The notes beneath the pieces were generated by a model, which saw only the letters and a list, made by a program, of their open reading frames with translations, did not search any database and was not told the origin of the DNA. A stretch of DNA of 64,000 nt, from positions 2,677,001 to 2,741,000 of the forward strand of contig NZ_CP012401.1 in NCBI RefSeq assembly GCF_001305595.1. The letters run 5' to 3'. The number at the start of each line of letters is the position of its first letter. Positions within the stretch are counted from its first letter, which is position 1. Made by a program: the position numbers and the translations under genes. Below are positions 27,072 to 37,580 of the stretch, piece by piece. The DNA is from Azospirillum thiophilum. GTDB lineage: Bacteria > Pseudomonadota > Alphaproteobacteria > Azospirillales > Azospirillaceae.

Positions 27072-28169
27072 TCACTCCTCTCCGCGCGTGGCCAGCGGCG
27101 CCGTGCGACTGGCGAGTTCCTGCAGGCGCGGTATATTTTCGCGCAGCAACGCCTCCTGGTCGGCGCGGTGATCCCACAGCCGGTCGAGATCGGCCAGGAA
27201 GGTGCCGGCCGTCGTATGGGCGACGGTGGAGCGCGGTTCCAGCCCCAGCGAAGTCAGGAAGTCCGCCACCTTGGAGGCATAAGGCAAAGCCATCACCGGT
27301 GTGCCGGATATGGCCGCGAAGATCAGAAAATGCAGCCGCATCCCCACGGCGAGATGCAGATGCTCCATCAATCCGAGGATCTGCCGCGGTCCGTACCGGT
27401 ATTTCAGCAGATGGGCCCGCTCCGGCAGGCTCATTCGCCCCATCACCCGGTGAGCCTCGCGCACATCGGCGCGCTCCATCGGTACGAACAGCACGTCGGC
27501 CTCGAACCGTTCGGTCATGAAATCGGCAGCCTCGGCCAACAACTGGTGGTAGGCGGCCTCCGACAGATCCGGTGCAGCCCCCCCGCGTTCGCGCACCGAC
27601 AGGCCGATCAGCGGCCGGTCGCGGGGAACGCCGGCTTCAGCCAGCATTTCGACGCCGAAGGGTTCGGGGGTCAGCAGCAGGGCCGGGTCGGCGGTAACCT
27701 CGACCGGGACGCGGACACCGATCTCCTCGATCAGGCGCTTGGCGCTCTGTTCACGCACCGTGATACCATCCATGCGGTCGAGTCCGTCGCGCACCGCATC
27801 GCGCTCGACCTGATGTTTCAACGGGCCGACCCCGATGGCGAAGGTGCGGGTCGGTATGCCGAAGCGCTGGGCGATGACGACTTCGCGCAGATAGGTTTGG
27901 GCCTCGCTGTCATAGAGGATGCCGCCGCCGCCCAGCAGCAGCAGGTCCAGCCGCTCGACCTCCGGCATGATCTCATCCCGTGTCGCTTCACGAGGATTCA
28001 ACACACGGTCGACCGCGTGGTTGGCGCGGGTGTGTTCCGCATCGCGGGTGAAGACGACGATCTCGACCTCCGGTACGGTCGCCCGCAATTGCTCGACGGC
28101 GGCGGTGAGGATCGCCTCATCTCCCAGGTTCAGACCACCATAAGACCCGGAAATCCCGATCACTTTCAT
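27072..28169 (-). CDS. Polysaccharide pyruvyl transferase family protein (CsaB/WcaK-like)
   Basis: 365 residues. The opening MKVIGISGSYGGLNLGDEAIL and the LLLLGGGGILYD segment (about 93-104) are signatures of the family, as are SVRERGG and GMRLHFLIFAAISGTPVMALPY (about 300). Members add ketal-pyruvate to surface polysaccharide sugars. A GGTGGAG ribosome site precedes the ATG at 28169. No other polysaccharide genes adjoin it, so it is an isolated member and the substrate is open. Confidence 0.87.
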   Translation of the reverse strand: MKVIGISGSYGGLNLGDEAILTAAVEQLRATVPEVEIVVFTRDAEHTRANHAVDRVLNPREATRDEIMPEVERLDLLLLGGGGILYDSEAQTYLREVVIAQRFGIPTRTFAIGVGPLKHQVERDAVRDGLDRMDGITVREQSAKRLIEEIGVRVPVEVTADPALLLTPEPFGVEMLAEAGVPRDRPLIGLSVRERGGAAPDLSEAAYHQLLAEAADFMTERFEADVLFVPMERADVREAHRVMGRMSLPERAHLLKYRYGPRQILGLMEHLHLAVGMRLHFLIFAAISGTPVMALPYASKVADFLTSLGLEPRSTVAHTTAGTFLADLDRLWDHRADQEALLRENIPRLQELASRTAPLATRGEE

Positions 28170-28447
28170 TGTGCTCCACCCCCGATCCCGCTGGGAGGCG
28201 CCCGGCCATGCGGAAGCGCTGCCGGGAAAACCGCTTGCGCACAGGCAAAGTTCCCGTCGCATGCATTATGCGGTGGGCGGTCATGCAGTGGTCGGATGCG
28301 CCGGCTGGGTTCCGAAGCATGCCGCTGGCGGACGGTCAGCCGGCGCGGATCGACGCTGCCCGCGCACTGTTTGCAAAATTCGCGGCCGGGTTGAAGGCGA
28401 TGGAAGGCCATAGGACCGCCATGGCCGAGGCTGGCTATCCTGCTGGC

Positions 28448-28624
28448 ATGGCTGCACGCGGCACCGGCGAGGTGTCCTCCAACATCCTGGGCGTCAATCA
28501 GACGGCATCGGAAACCGGATCGGTGGCGGGTCAGGTCCTGCACGCGGCCGGCGGCCTCGCTCGCAAAGCCGAGCGGCTGCGTCAGGAAGTTCAGAATTTC
28601 GTGGCGACGATCCGGGCGGCCTGA
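28448..28624 (+). pseudogene. Chemoreceptor (MCP) C-terminal remnant
   Basis: About 58 codons read MAARGTGEVSSNILGVNQ, then TASETGSVAGQVLHAAGGL, ending VQNFVATIRAA. This is the usual C-terminal end of alphaproteobacterial methyl-accepting chemotaxis proteins, and the same pattern closes the intact receptor ending at 36811. Nothing upstream in the open frame resembles the MCP signalling hairpin, ligand domain or membrane helices. It is a truncated relic rather than a working receptor. Confidence 0.7.
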
Positions 28625-28878
28625 CCGAGCATCCCCCCACGCCGACGGTGGCAAGCCCGTGCGGCGGGGAGGCCCCTCCCCGCTGTTTGCATTTGCATCA
28701 GCTTGATTTCATTCTGCGTTCCGCGAACCACGCCCGGCAGCATCTCACCCACCGGGGGAAAGACAACCGGTGCAGCCATGCGCTATGCTGCACGGCAATC
28801 CGGGGTACGAACAAGCAACCCGGCAGATGAGCCGGCGGCTTGATGCCGGCTGGAAACCAGACGCTGAGGGAATCGAGA

Positions 28879-30820
<1,942 letters not shown>

Positions 30821-30831
<11 letters not shown>

Positions 30832-31291
30832 TGTGGCGCCGCCGCTGTTCCTGGATCTCGACGGAGTGCTGGCCGACTTCGACCGCGGCGTCGTCGCGGT
30901 TACCGGCAGGCGCCCGGAGCAGCTGGCGGTGAAGGAGATGTGGCGGGCCCTGTCCCGCCACGCCGACTTCTTCGGCACCTTGGAGTTCATGCACGACGCG
31001 CAGGAACTGTGGAGCTTCTGCGCGCAGCACCGGCCGGCCATCCTGACCGGGCTCCCGCTCGGCAGTTGGGCACCCGACCAGAAGATGCGCTGGGTCGCCC
31101 GGATGCTGGGCGCGGACGTGCCGGTCATCACCTGCATGGCCCGCGACAAGGCCCGGCACGCCACCCCCGGTGCGGTTCTTGTCGACGACCGCGAGAAGGC
31201 CCGCACCCCCTGGGAGGCGGCGGGCGGCCATTTCGTCCTTCATCGCAACGCCGCCGAAAGCATCGCCGAACTGACGAAGCTGGGCTTCTGA
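30821..31291 (+). CDS. HAD-like 5'-nucleotidase (NT5C-type)
   Basis: 156 residues. It opens with FLDLDGVLADFDRG, the DxDxV HAD motif of deoxyribonucleotidase-like enzymes, then ILTGLPLGSWAPDQKMRWV and GAVLVDDREKARTPWEAAGG (acidic motif). It starts at GTG inside the 3' end of the acetoacetate ligase gene (alternative GTGs at 30824 and 30833). Activity on dNMPs is plausible but unproven. Confidence 0.8.
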
Positions 31292-31354
31292 AGGGCGGCG
31301 GCGATGCGATCGCACTTGCATCGCGCACGGCCGCTGCCCTTGCAGGCCATAGCG

Positions 31355-32347
31355 TCACCCAGCCTCGGCGGTCCTATCCTCGCGACTGGTTTTCCACAGG
31401 GACACCAGAACGCCGCCTGCGATCAGGGCGAAGGTCACGCCCAGTGCGATCAGCGGATCCGGCTTGGCGACCAGCTGGGTATAGAAGATCTTGCCGCCGA
31501 TGAAGACCAGTACCAGTGCCAGAGCGTATTTGAGATAGCGGAAGCGGTGGACCATGGCGGCGAGCGCGAAATAGAGCGCGCGCAGTCCCAGGATCGCGAA
31601 GATATTGCTGGTGTAGACCAGATAAGGGTCGGTGGTGATGGCGAAGATCGCCGGAACGCTGTCGACCGCAAAGACCAGATCGGCAAGTTCCACCATGACC
31701 AGCGCCAGCAGGAGGGGAGTCGCCGTCCAGCGCATCGCACCGCCCTCGCCCGCCGGCTCCTTCACCACGAAGTGGTGGCCGTGGAAACGGTCGGTGACAC
31801 GGATGCGTCTCTTCAGGAAGCGCAGCACCGCATTGTCGCCGATGTTCATTTCCTCATCCGACGCGAACAGCATCTTGATGCCGGTCAGCAGCAGGAATGC
31901 ACCGAACACGTAAAGGATCCAGTGGAATTCGGCGACCAGGGCGGCGCCGGCGCCGATCATCAGGCCGCGCAGCACGATGACGCCCAGGATGCCCCAGAAC
32001 AGCACCCTGTGCTGCAATTCGCGCGGGACTGCGAAGTAGCTGAAGATCAGCGATATGACGAAGACGTTGTCGAGCGACAGGCTCTTTTCGACGAAGAATC
32101 CCGTATAATATTGCAGCCCGGCTTCGCCCCCCATCGACCACCAGATCCAGCCGCCGAACAACATGGCGACGGCAATGTAGAAGGCCGACAGCTTCAAACT
32201 TTCGCCAACCCCGATGACACGGTCGCGCCGGTTCAGAACACCCAGATCGAGAACCAGCAGCGACAGGACAACACCAACGAAAATCAGCCAAATCCAGATC
32301 GGTTTTCCCAAAAATTCGAGGAAAACCATTGTCATTATACCGTCCAT
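31355..32347 (-). CDS. TerC family membrane protein
   Basis: 330 residues with about eight to nine membrane helices. The conserved acidic motif VEKSLSLDNVFVISLIF (about 79-95) and MVELADLVFAVDSVPAIFA (about 212-230) are intact. TerC/Alx proteins export Mn2+ or help load metals onto secreted enzymes; tellurite resistance is the historic name. Three in-frame ATGs lie close (32347, 32335, 32329); the first is chosen because of a GTGGA upstream. I looked for a Mn riboswitch ahead of it and did not recognise one. Confidence 0.9.
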   Translation of the reverse strand: MDGIMTMVFLEFLGKPIWIWLIFVGVVLSLLVLDLGVLNRRDRVIGVGESLKLSAFYIAVAMLFGGWIWWSMGGEAGLQYYTGFFVEKSLSLDNVFVISLIFSYFAVPRELQHRVLFWGILGVIVLRGLMIGAGAALVAEFHWILYVFGAFLLLTGIKMLFASDEEMNIGDNAVLRFLKRRIRVTDRFHGHHFVVKEPAGEGGAMRWTATPLLLALVMVELADLVFAVDSVPAIFAITTDPYLVYTSNIFAILGLRALYFALAAMVHRFRYLKYALALVLVFIGGKIFYTQLVAKPDPLIALGVTFALIAGGVLVSLWKTSREDRTAEAG

Positions 32348-32769
32348 CGCAAGATCCACTTGATGACGCTGCGTCAGCGGAGTGATCAAGCGGTTCCGAC
32401 ATCACGACCGACGCCTCGGTCGCCAGAGGGGCCCGGACCCGTACTTTCCGGCAGATGGTGTCGGCTTGGATCGGGTCAAGATGCCCGAAGACCGCCACCG
32501 CGTCTTTCCAATCAAAATACATCCAGTCAACCGCCGCATCTTTGCGAGTCGCAGCGCACTTCTCCGCCGAAGCCAGGAAAACCGCGGCCTGAGGTGCTTC
32601 GCGGGCTTCGGGACTCGGGTCTTGATGCAACGCCGCCACAGATGGGGAACGAAGAGCGGGCAAGAAAAACACCGGCGGTTGCCCAATCTGTGTTCGCTCT
32701 TGTGCGGATGGTGCCGTTCTGCCAATAACTCCGAAAAACCGAAACCAAACCGACCAAATGGAGTTTTGC
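32348..32769. other. Divergent spacer between terC and HU gene
   Basis: 422 bp with no gene I can support. Open frames in it run into flanking genes in the wrong phase. It must hold the promoters of terC (minus) and of the HU-MucR pair (plus). A GGAG seven bases before the HU ATG serves as ribosome site. I see no clear operator or riboswitch. Confidence 0.4.
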
Positions 32770-33045
32770 ATGAACCAGGCCGAACTGATCGAAACCGTCG
32801 CCACCAATGCCGGCATCAAGAAGGCCGACGCGGCCAAGGTCGTTCAGGCGGTGTTCGAGGGCATCTCCGGCGCGCTGGGCCGGGGCGAGGACGTGCGTCT
32901 GGCCGGTTTCGGGATTTTCGAGGTGGCCGAGCGTGCCGCCCGCGAAGGCCGCAACCCGCGTACCGGCGAGGTCGTTGCCATCGCCGCGTCGAAGGCTCCG
33001 AAATTCAAGCCGGCCAAGCAGCTGCGCGATCTGGTGAACGGCTGA
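32770..33045 (+). CDS. HU family nucleoid DNA-binding protein
   Basis: 91 residues, standard HU length. It starts MNQAELIETVATNAGIKKADA and has the FGIFEVAERAAREGRNPRTGE segment that carries the DNA-contacting beta-arm with Arg-Asn-Pro. HU bends and compacts DNA as a dimer. It is 35 bp upstream of a MucR-type regulator on the same strand, with one terminator behind the pair. Confidence 0.95.
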   Translation: MNQAELIETVATNAGIKKADAAKVVQAVFEGISGALGRGEDVRLAGFGIFEVAERAAREGRNPRTGEVVAIAASKAPKFKPAKQLRDLVNG

Positions 33046-33080
33046 CCCGCACGCCACCATTGCCGTTGGGGAGCGCCGCC

Positions 33081-33491
33081 ATGAGCATCGATCAAACTGA
33101 ACTGCAATCGTTGACCGCCAGGGTCGTCGCCGCCTATGTCGGCAACAACTCGGTGCCGGTCCAGGACCTGCCCACGCTGATCAACAGCGTGCAGGCTGCC
33201 TTCCGTGGCCTGGGCGACGACAAGCCCGTTCAGGCCAAGGCCGAACTGGTTCCGGCCGTTGCCATCAAGAAGTCGGTTACCCCGGAATACATCGTCTGTC
33301 TGGAAGATGGGAAGAAGCTGAAGATGCTGAAACGGCATCTGAAGACCGTCTATGACATGACGCCGGACGAATATCGCGCCAAGTGGGCGCTTCCGCCGGA
33401 ATATCCGATGGTTGCGCCGAACTACGCCAAGGCGCGTTCGGAGATGGCGACCAAGCTCGGCCTTGGCCGCAAGCGCGCGGCGGCCGAGTAA
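33081..33491 (+). CDS. MucR/Ros family zinc-finger regulator
   Basis: 136 residues. It contains the Ros/MucR zinc finger YIVCLEDGKKLKMLKRHL then YDMTPDEYRAKW (about 74-104) and the GLGRKRAAAE-type basic tail. MucR proteins act as H-NS-like silencers and control motility, polysaccharide and symbiosis genes in alphaproteobacteria. The second Cys of the classic C2H2 site is replaced by Asp (C-x2-D), a known variation in some MucR proteins. It is co-directional with HU. Confidence 0.93.
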   Translation: MSIDQTELQSLTARVVAAYVGNNSVPVQDLPTLINSVQAAFRGLGDDKPVQAKAELVPAVAIKKSVTPEYIVCLEDGKKLKMLKRHLKTVYDMTPDEYRAKWALPPEYPMVAPNYAKARSEMATKLGLGRKRAAAE

Positions 33492-33518
33492 CCCGCCTCA
33501 ACTTTCAACCTCGACTGG

Positions 33519-33548
33519 AAAGGGCGCACCCCGGTGGGTGTGCCCTTT
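33519..33548 (+). terminator. Rho-independent terminator of HU-MucR operon
   Basis: A 13-bp stem (arms 33519-33531 and 33536-33548, with one G-U pair) and a 4-base loop, followed by a short T-run. It starts 28 bp after the mucR stop. Confidence 0.88.
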
Positions 33549-34115
33549 TCCGTTTGGTGTGCCACGGCGACCTTTAAAAGCAACGCGGCCGACATGCTAC
33601 TTCGATCAGCACGCCGTCATCTCGGATTACCTCCAAACCGGTTCACTAGCCTATGACCAAGGTTCAGGTGGCGAAGCGGTTCGGCCTTCCCATCTAGGGT
33701 TCCTGGTTCAGGGGAGGTCCTATCCCCTACTTCGCAGCAGAGGCATAGTAACCTCTCCTCACCCGGGCCGACATTCGGCCAATGCAGTTCGCGGGTGCGG
33801 CACCGGACAACGGACCGGCGGAGAAAAATAAGGGAAGCCCCGGGGCCGCCACCTGCCCAAACGATCATCGGCGGAAGGTCAGAGGTCATAGGATCATCCC
33901 CCCTCCCGGTCCGCCGGTGTGGGTGGAGGAAGAGCCTGGGTATACGCCGAAAAACTGCCGGGACACGCCCTTTACAGGCTTGATCCATTTGGTTTGCGCG
34001 GCCACATTTACAGTGTCGAAAGGACGCAGTTCCTTGGCGACACCCGGAAAAATACAAACCCTACAACAGCCAAAGCCGCAGAGACGGACGAAATTCCTGC
34101 GTCCGCCAATGGATC
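33549..34115. other. Long spacer upstream of rpoH, structured, no gene recognised
   Basis: 567 bp lack a convincing coding frame on either strand. It holds two neat hairpins: AGGGGA-N7-TCCCCT (33710-33728) and GGCCGA-CAT-TCGGCC (33766-33780). It does not match tmRNA, RNase P RNA, SRP RNA or a tRNA as far as I can read. It could hold an unannotated small RNA or the distal part of the rpoH leader. Confidence 0.35.
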
Positions 34116-34166
34116 ATCGCCTCTCAGGCGATCTCCGCCATGGGCCCCGACAAGGGGCCGGCCCCT
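34116..34166 (+). promoter_or_regulatory. Structured rpoH 5' leader with competing hairpins
   Basis: Just before the rpoH ribosome site are ATCGCCT-CTC-AGGCGAT (34116-34132), GGCCCC-N5-GGGGCC (34143-34159) and the palindrome AGGGGCC/GGCCCCT (34153-34166). The last two share bases and so exclude each other. rpoH translation is controlled by mRNA structure in other bacteria, so this may be a switch or thermosensor; that is inference. Confidence 0.4.
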
Positions 34167-34208
34167 GTCGCGGGCCGCCCCAGGAAGCGTTGGAGAGGAG
34201 GCATTCGC

Positions 34209-35099
34209 GTGCTGAAGAAACTGCTGACCGGTGAAAACGCCAGCCTGACCCGCTACATTGAAGAATCCAAGCGCTTCCCCATCCTCGCACCGGATGTCGA
34301 GCGCGATCTTGCCATCGCATGGCGGGAGCGTGGAAGTCCGCAGGCGCTGGAACAGCTCGTAGGCAGCCATCTGCGCCTCGTCATCAAGATCGCCCGCGGC
34401 TTTGGCGGTTATGGCCTCCCGCTGGTCGACCTTGTGGCGGAAGGCAATGTCGGCCTGATGCAGGCAGCTCAGAAATTCGATCCGCAGCGCGGCTTCCGCT
34501 TCGCCACCTACGCCACTTGGTGGATCCGGGCCGCGATCCAGGAATATATCCTGCATAGCTGGTCCTTGGTGAAGATGGGCACGACCGCTGCGCAGAAGAA
34601 GCTCTTCTTCAATCTGCGCCGTCTGAAGAGCCAGATGGCCGAGTTGGAACAGGGCGACCTCTCGCCGGAGACTGTGGCGACCATCGCCGCGGAACTGGAT
34701 GTGCCGGAGACCGAGGTGGTTGAGATGAACCGCCGGCTTGCCGCCAACGACAGTTCGCTTGATGCCACGCTCTCGAGCGACGGAGAGACAAACTGGCTGG
34801 AGCTCCTGGCCGACGACCGCCCCACCCAGGATACCATGCTGGCCGAAGCTGACGAACTGGCGCTGCGCCGCCGTTTGGTCGGGCAGGCATTGGACCGGTT
34901 GGACGCTCGCGAACGGCGTATCCTGTTCGAGCGCCGGATGAAGGACGACCCATCCACCTTGGAGGCACTGAGCCAGCAATTCTCGGTATCGCGCGAGCGC
35001 GTGCGCCAGATCGAGGTTCGGGCCTTCGAGAAACTCCAGAAGGCAGTGCTCAGCGCTGCGCAGGCCTTGCGCCGTCCGGTCACTCCGATGGTGGCCTAA
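34209..35099 (+). CDS. rpoH: RNA polymerase sigma factor RpoH (sigma-32)
   Basis: 296 residues. Heat-shock sigma factor with region 2 (HLRLVIKIARGFGGYG, then LVAEGNVGLMQAAQKFDP, FATYATWWIRAAIQEYIL), the RpoH box QKKLFFNLRRLK and region 4 (LSQQFSVSRERVRQIEVRAFEKLQ). It directs transcription of chaperone and protease genes. I start at GTG 34209 because GGAGAGGAGG lies about seven bases before it; an upstream in-frame ATG at 34140 is inside the structured leader. Azospirilla carry several rpoH copies, so this may be one of a set. Confidence 0.93.
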   Translation: MLKKLLTGENASLTRYIEESKRFPILAPDVERDLAIAWRERGSPQALEQLVGSHLRLVIKIARGFGGYGLPLVDLVAEGNVGLMQAAQKFDPQRGFRFATYATWWIRAAIQEYILHSWSLVKMGTTAAQKKLFFNLRRLKSQMAELEQGDLSPETVATIAAELDVPETEVVEMNRRLAANDSSLDATLSSDGETNWLELLADDRPTQDTMLAEADELALRRRLVGQALDRLDARERRILFERRMKDDPSTLEALSQQFSVSRERVRQIEVRAFEKLQKAVLSAAQALRRPVTPMVA

Positions 35100-35114
35100 A
35101 GGAACTCTATCGCC

Positions 35115-35164
35115 CCGTCCGGTGCAGCTACGCTCTGGATGAGGCCATATGCGGCACCGGACGG
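35115..35164 (+). terminator. Hairpin downstream of rpoH
   Basis: The arms CCGTCCGGTGC (35115-35125) and GCACCGGACGG (35154-35164) are perfect 11-bp complements around a 28-base loop, beginning 16 bp after the rpoH stop. No T-run follows, so it may be a weak or factor-dependent terminator or a 3' stabiliser. Confidence 0.5.
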
Positions 35165-35464
35165 TCATTGCCCACTGCCGCATAGCTTCCGCGGGCCGCG
35201 GCTCCGCTTGTTGCCTCCAAACCTGTCAACTGTCAGCCGGCGGCGCCCCAGGCTCCGCCGGTACTTTTCATTGGGAACCACATTTTTTATTTCGCTTTAT
35301 TAGTCCTTTTATTGCTTTCCTTGCGACCCTCTCAAAAACGTTCTGCGACAAAGTGACATGTTTAAAGATGTCACTGCTTGAGCATGATGTGCCGCTCTCT
35401 GTAAAGTTTGCATTTTCGTCAATTCTTAGTACGCTAATCATATCTCAAATGGGAGAGGGGCTCC
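35165..35464. promoter_or_regulatory. AT-rich leader of globin-coupled chemoreceptor
   Basis: 300 bp, clearly more AT-rich than the genome around it. The palindrome AGTGACAT-N8-ATGTCACT lies at 35352-35375. TAAAGTTT at 35402-35409 is an exact match to the sigma-28 (flagellar) -35 element; the -10 at the expected distance fits poorly. A strong GGAGAGGGG precedes the ATG. No gene is seen. Confidence 0.45.
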
Positions 35465-36811
35465 ATGTCGAACGCTGCCCAGACTCAATCGATTGTCAGC
35501 CGTATCAACTTCCTGCGCATCGATGACGCGACAAAGGCAACTCTGCGGGAATTCCAGCCCCATCTGACGCAGCGGATCGATCAGATACTTGAAGAGTTTT
35601 ACGGTTATCTGCGTTCGGTACCCGACGTTGCCCCCATGCTGACCGATCTGGCCGTGACCGGTCGAGCGCGCGACCTGCAAAAACAGCATTGGCTGCGGAA
35701 TGTCTTCACTGGCACCTTCGATGAGGCCTATGTCAATCAGGTGCTGAAGATCGGCCAGACCCATCAACGCATCGGGCTGGAACCGCGCTGGTATACCGGC
35801 GCCTACTGCTTCACGCTGAACAAATTGATCGAGTTGGCGAGCCAGATCCACCGCAAGAAGCCGGAGAAGCTCTCGCAATTGCTCCAGGCCATCAACAAGG
35901 CGGTCTTCCTCGACATGGACCTCGCTACGTCGGTCTATATCGACTTGAACACCGCAGCGATCATCGCACGCGAATTGGGCAGCACAGCAGATGGTTTCGA
36001 ACGGGAAGTGAAGGGCGTGGTCCAGGCGGTGGCATCAGCGGCCCATCAGCTTCAGGGTACGGCCCAGGCAATGAGCCGCACCGCTGAAATCACAAGCGAA
36101 CAGTCGACGCAGGTCGCTGCCGCCGCCGAGGAGGCCTCCGTCAACATCCAGACGGTCGCCGCTGCGGCAGAGGAATTGACCGCCTCCATCGGCGAGATCA
36201 GCCATCAGGTGACCCGGTCCGCCGCCATCGCCAATGCAGCGATGACGGAAGCCGAACGGACCAACGCCACGGTACAGGGACTTGCCGACGCCGCCAGCCG
36301 CATCGGCCAAGTGGTGAAGCTGATCCACGATATTGCCAGCCAGACCAACCTACTGGCCCTGAACGCCACCATCGAAGCGGCGCGCGCGGGCGAAGCCGGC
36401 AAGGGGTTCGCCGTGGTCGCCAGCGAGGTCAAGAGCCTCGCCAACCAGACAGCCAAGGCGACGGAGGAGATCAACTCCCAGATCGGTGCAGTTCAGAGTG
36501 CCACGCAGGAAGCGGTAGGGGCGATCCGATCCATCTCCGGCACCATCGCCCGCATCAACGAGATCTCAACGTCCATTGCCACCGCCATGGAAGAACAGGG
36601 CGCGGCCACCACGGAGATCGCCCGCAACGTTCAGCAGGCCTCAATCGGTACGCGCGAGGTCAGCGAAACCATCGTTGCGGTGAACGCTTCGGCCAACAAT
36701 GCCGGTGAGGAGGCTCGCCATGTGCTGGATGCTACGAATGAGTTGTCGCGCCAATCCGCCACACTTCGCGCCGAGGTGGAGCGTTTTCTAACCCGTGTCC
36801 GAGCCGGCTGA
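35465..36811 (+). CDS. Globin-coupled methyl-accepting chemotaxis protein (HemAT-like)
   Basis: 448 residues, soluble, with no membrane helices. Residues 1-170 form a protoglobin sensor domain with the proximal haem His100 in [20 protein letters not shown] coiled MCP domain follows, with the signalling tip [23 protein letters not shown] split over about 297-319 and ending RFLTRVRAG. Such receptors sense oxygen through haem and signal to CheA/CheW. No CheR-binding pentapeptide is visible at the C terminus. The gene stands alone behind an AT-rich leader. Confidence 0.94.
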   Translation: MSNAAQTQSIVSRINFLRIDDATKATLREFQPHLTQRIDQILEEFYGYLRSVPDVAPMLTDLAVTGRARDLQKQHWLRNVFTGTFDEAYVNQVLKIGQTHQRIGLEPRWYTGAYCFTLNKLIELASQIHRKKPEKLSQLLQAINKAVFLDMDLATSVYIDLNTAAIIARELGSTADGFEREVKGVVQAVASAAHQLQGTAQAMSRTAEITSEQSTQVAAAAEEASVNIQTVAAAAEELTASIGEISHQVTRSAAIANAAMTEAERTNATVQGLADAASRIGQVVKLIHDIASQTNLLALNATIEAARAGEAGKGFAVVASEVKSLANQTAKATEEINSQIGAVQSATQEAVGAIRSISGTIARINEISTSIATAMEEQGAATTEIARNVQQASIGTREVSETIVAVNASANNAGEEARHVLDATNELSRQSATLRAEVERFLTRVRAG

Positions 36812-36870
36812 CCAATTCGATCCATAAGTATGGAGGCTTTTTGGAAACACCCTCCCTCACGCCGAAATAA

Positions 36871-36894
36871 GGGCGCGTTCGTAGAAATGCGCCC
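36871..36894. terminator. Hairpin after chemoreceptor gene
   Basis: GGGCGC (36871-36876) and GCGCCC (36889-36894) can pair around 12 bases. It lies between the chemoreceptor and the convergent small ORF. There is no strong T-run, so a terminator role is tentative. Confidence 0.4.
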
Positions 36895-36932
36895 ATTCGG
36901 TAGCTCCATGCCCGGCTGCCCGTCGCGACAAT

Positions 36933-37103
36933 TCAGGGATGCGTCCGAATCACGTAGTCGCTGACTGGAATGCTTTCCGCTTGCGCTGCACGGCGCACTT
37001 CATCCGCCGTGCGCCAGTGGCTGCGCCCACCGAGGCTGGTCACAATTCCGCCACGTATTGCCACGAACAACCCTGTACGCCCCAGATTGACTATCCTCAT
37101 CAT
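36933..37103 (-). CDS. Small hypothetical protein (56 aa)
   Basis: 56 residues opening MMRIVNLGRTGLFVAIRGG, with a basic helix-forming second half (HWRTADEVRRAAQAES). A GGGGGA ribosome site is well placed before the first ATG, and codon use looks like neighbouring genes rather than the AT-rich spacer upstream. There is no signal peptide or membrane helix. I recognise no family. Confidence 0.5.
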   Translation of the reverse strand: MMRIVNLGRTGLFVAIRGGIVTSLGGRSHWRTADEVRRAAQAESIPVSDYVIRTHP

Positions 37104-37580
37104 GCTTGGATCCCCCACCAAATTGTTCGCATTTTAAAGAAAATTAGTTTTATTCATCGACAGAGCATGCACTCTCTTCGAGAAGACTGCATATCAAACA
37201 CTTAAAATAGATGTCAATAACGCTTCCGTCAGGCAACATCACTTCAGTCTCATAAGATAAATTCAACCAAAAGAAATGTTGCGCGAATTTTATTCATATA
37301 AATATATGATTATCTTATTTTTAGCGCTAAATTTTATTTATTTTATCGGCACTCTATCCGACCGAAAGCACTATCCCGACCGCATAGCGTCGGAACGGCC
37401 GCGCTCCGTGTAGGGTTGTCATCGGCAGCCGCCCCCTGTGGCAAGGCGGGCGGGAGACACCTGCGAGGCATCGGCATCATGGCAACTGCACACCGGCACA
37501 CCGGCGCGGGCGGAATGGCTGGAAAAAGCCGGTTCGGATCAGAAACGGATAGAGATAGGGTTGACCACACGACCCTGGCG
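37104..37580. other. AT-rich intergenic island
   Basis: 477 bp, of which 37120-37350 is strikingly AT-rich against the high-GC background, with runs such as ATAAATATATGAT and repeated TTTTATTCAT (near 37149 and 37290). No coding frame stands out. The right third returns to high GC and could contain a longer N terminus for the acetyltransferase (in-frame ATG at 37479). It may be promoter DNA bound by silencers such as MucR, or a relic of transferred DNA. Confidence 0.4.

Noticed and set aside
28591..28779. 62-residue minus-strand frame overlapping the chemoreceptor relic
   Set aside because: It is antisense to the MCP remnant and has no recognisable domain or good ribosome site.
32348..32769. 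yybP-ykoY manganese riboswitch expected before terC
   Set aside because: I could not find its conserved loop sequences in the spacer on the terC strand.
33617..34057. 146-residue minus-strand frame upstream of rpoH
   Set aside because: Composition is that of a random GC-rich frame, with no ribosome site, domain or sensible start.
34140..34208. Longer rpoH start at ATG 34140
   Set aside because: It lacks a ribosome site, adds 23 residues not found in RpoH proteins and lies in hairpins; the GTG at 34209 has a strong site.
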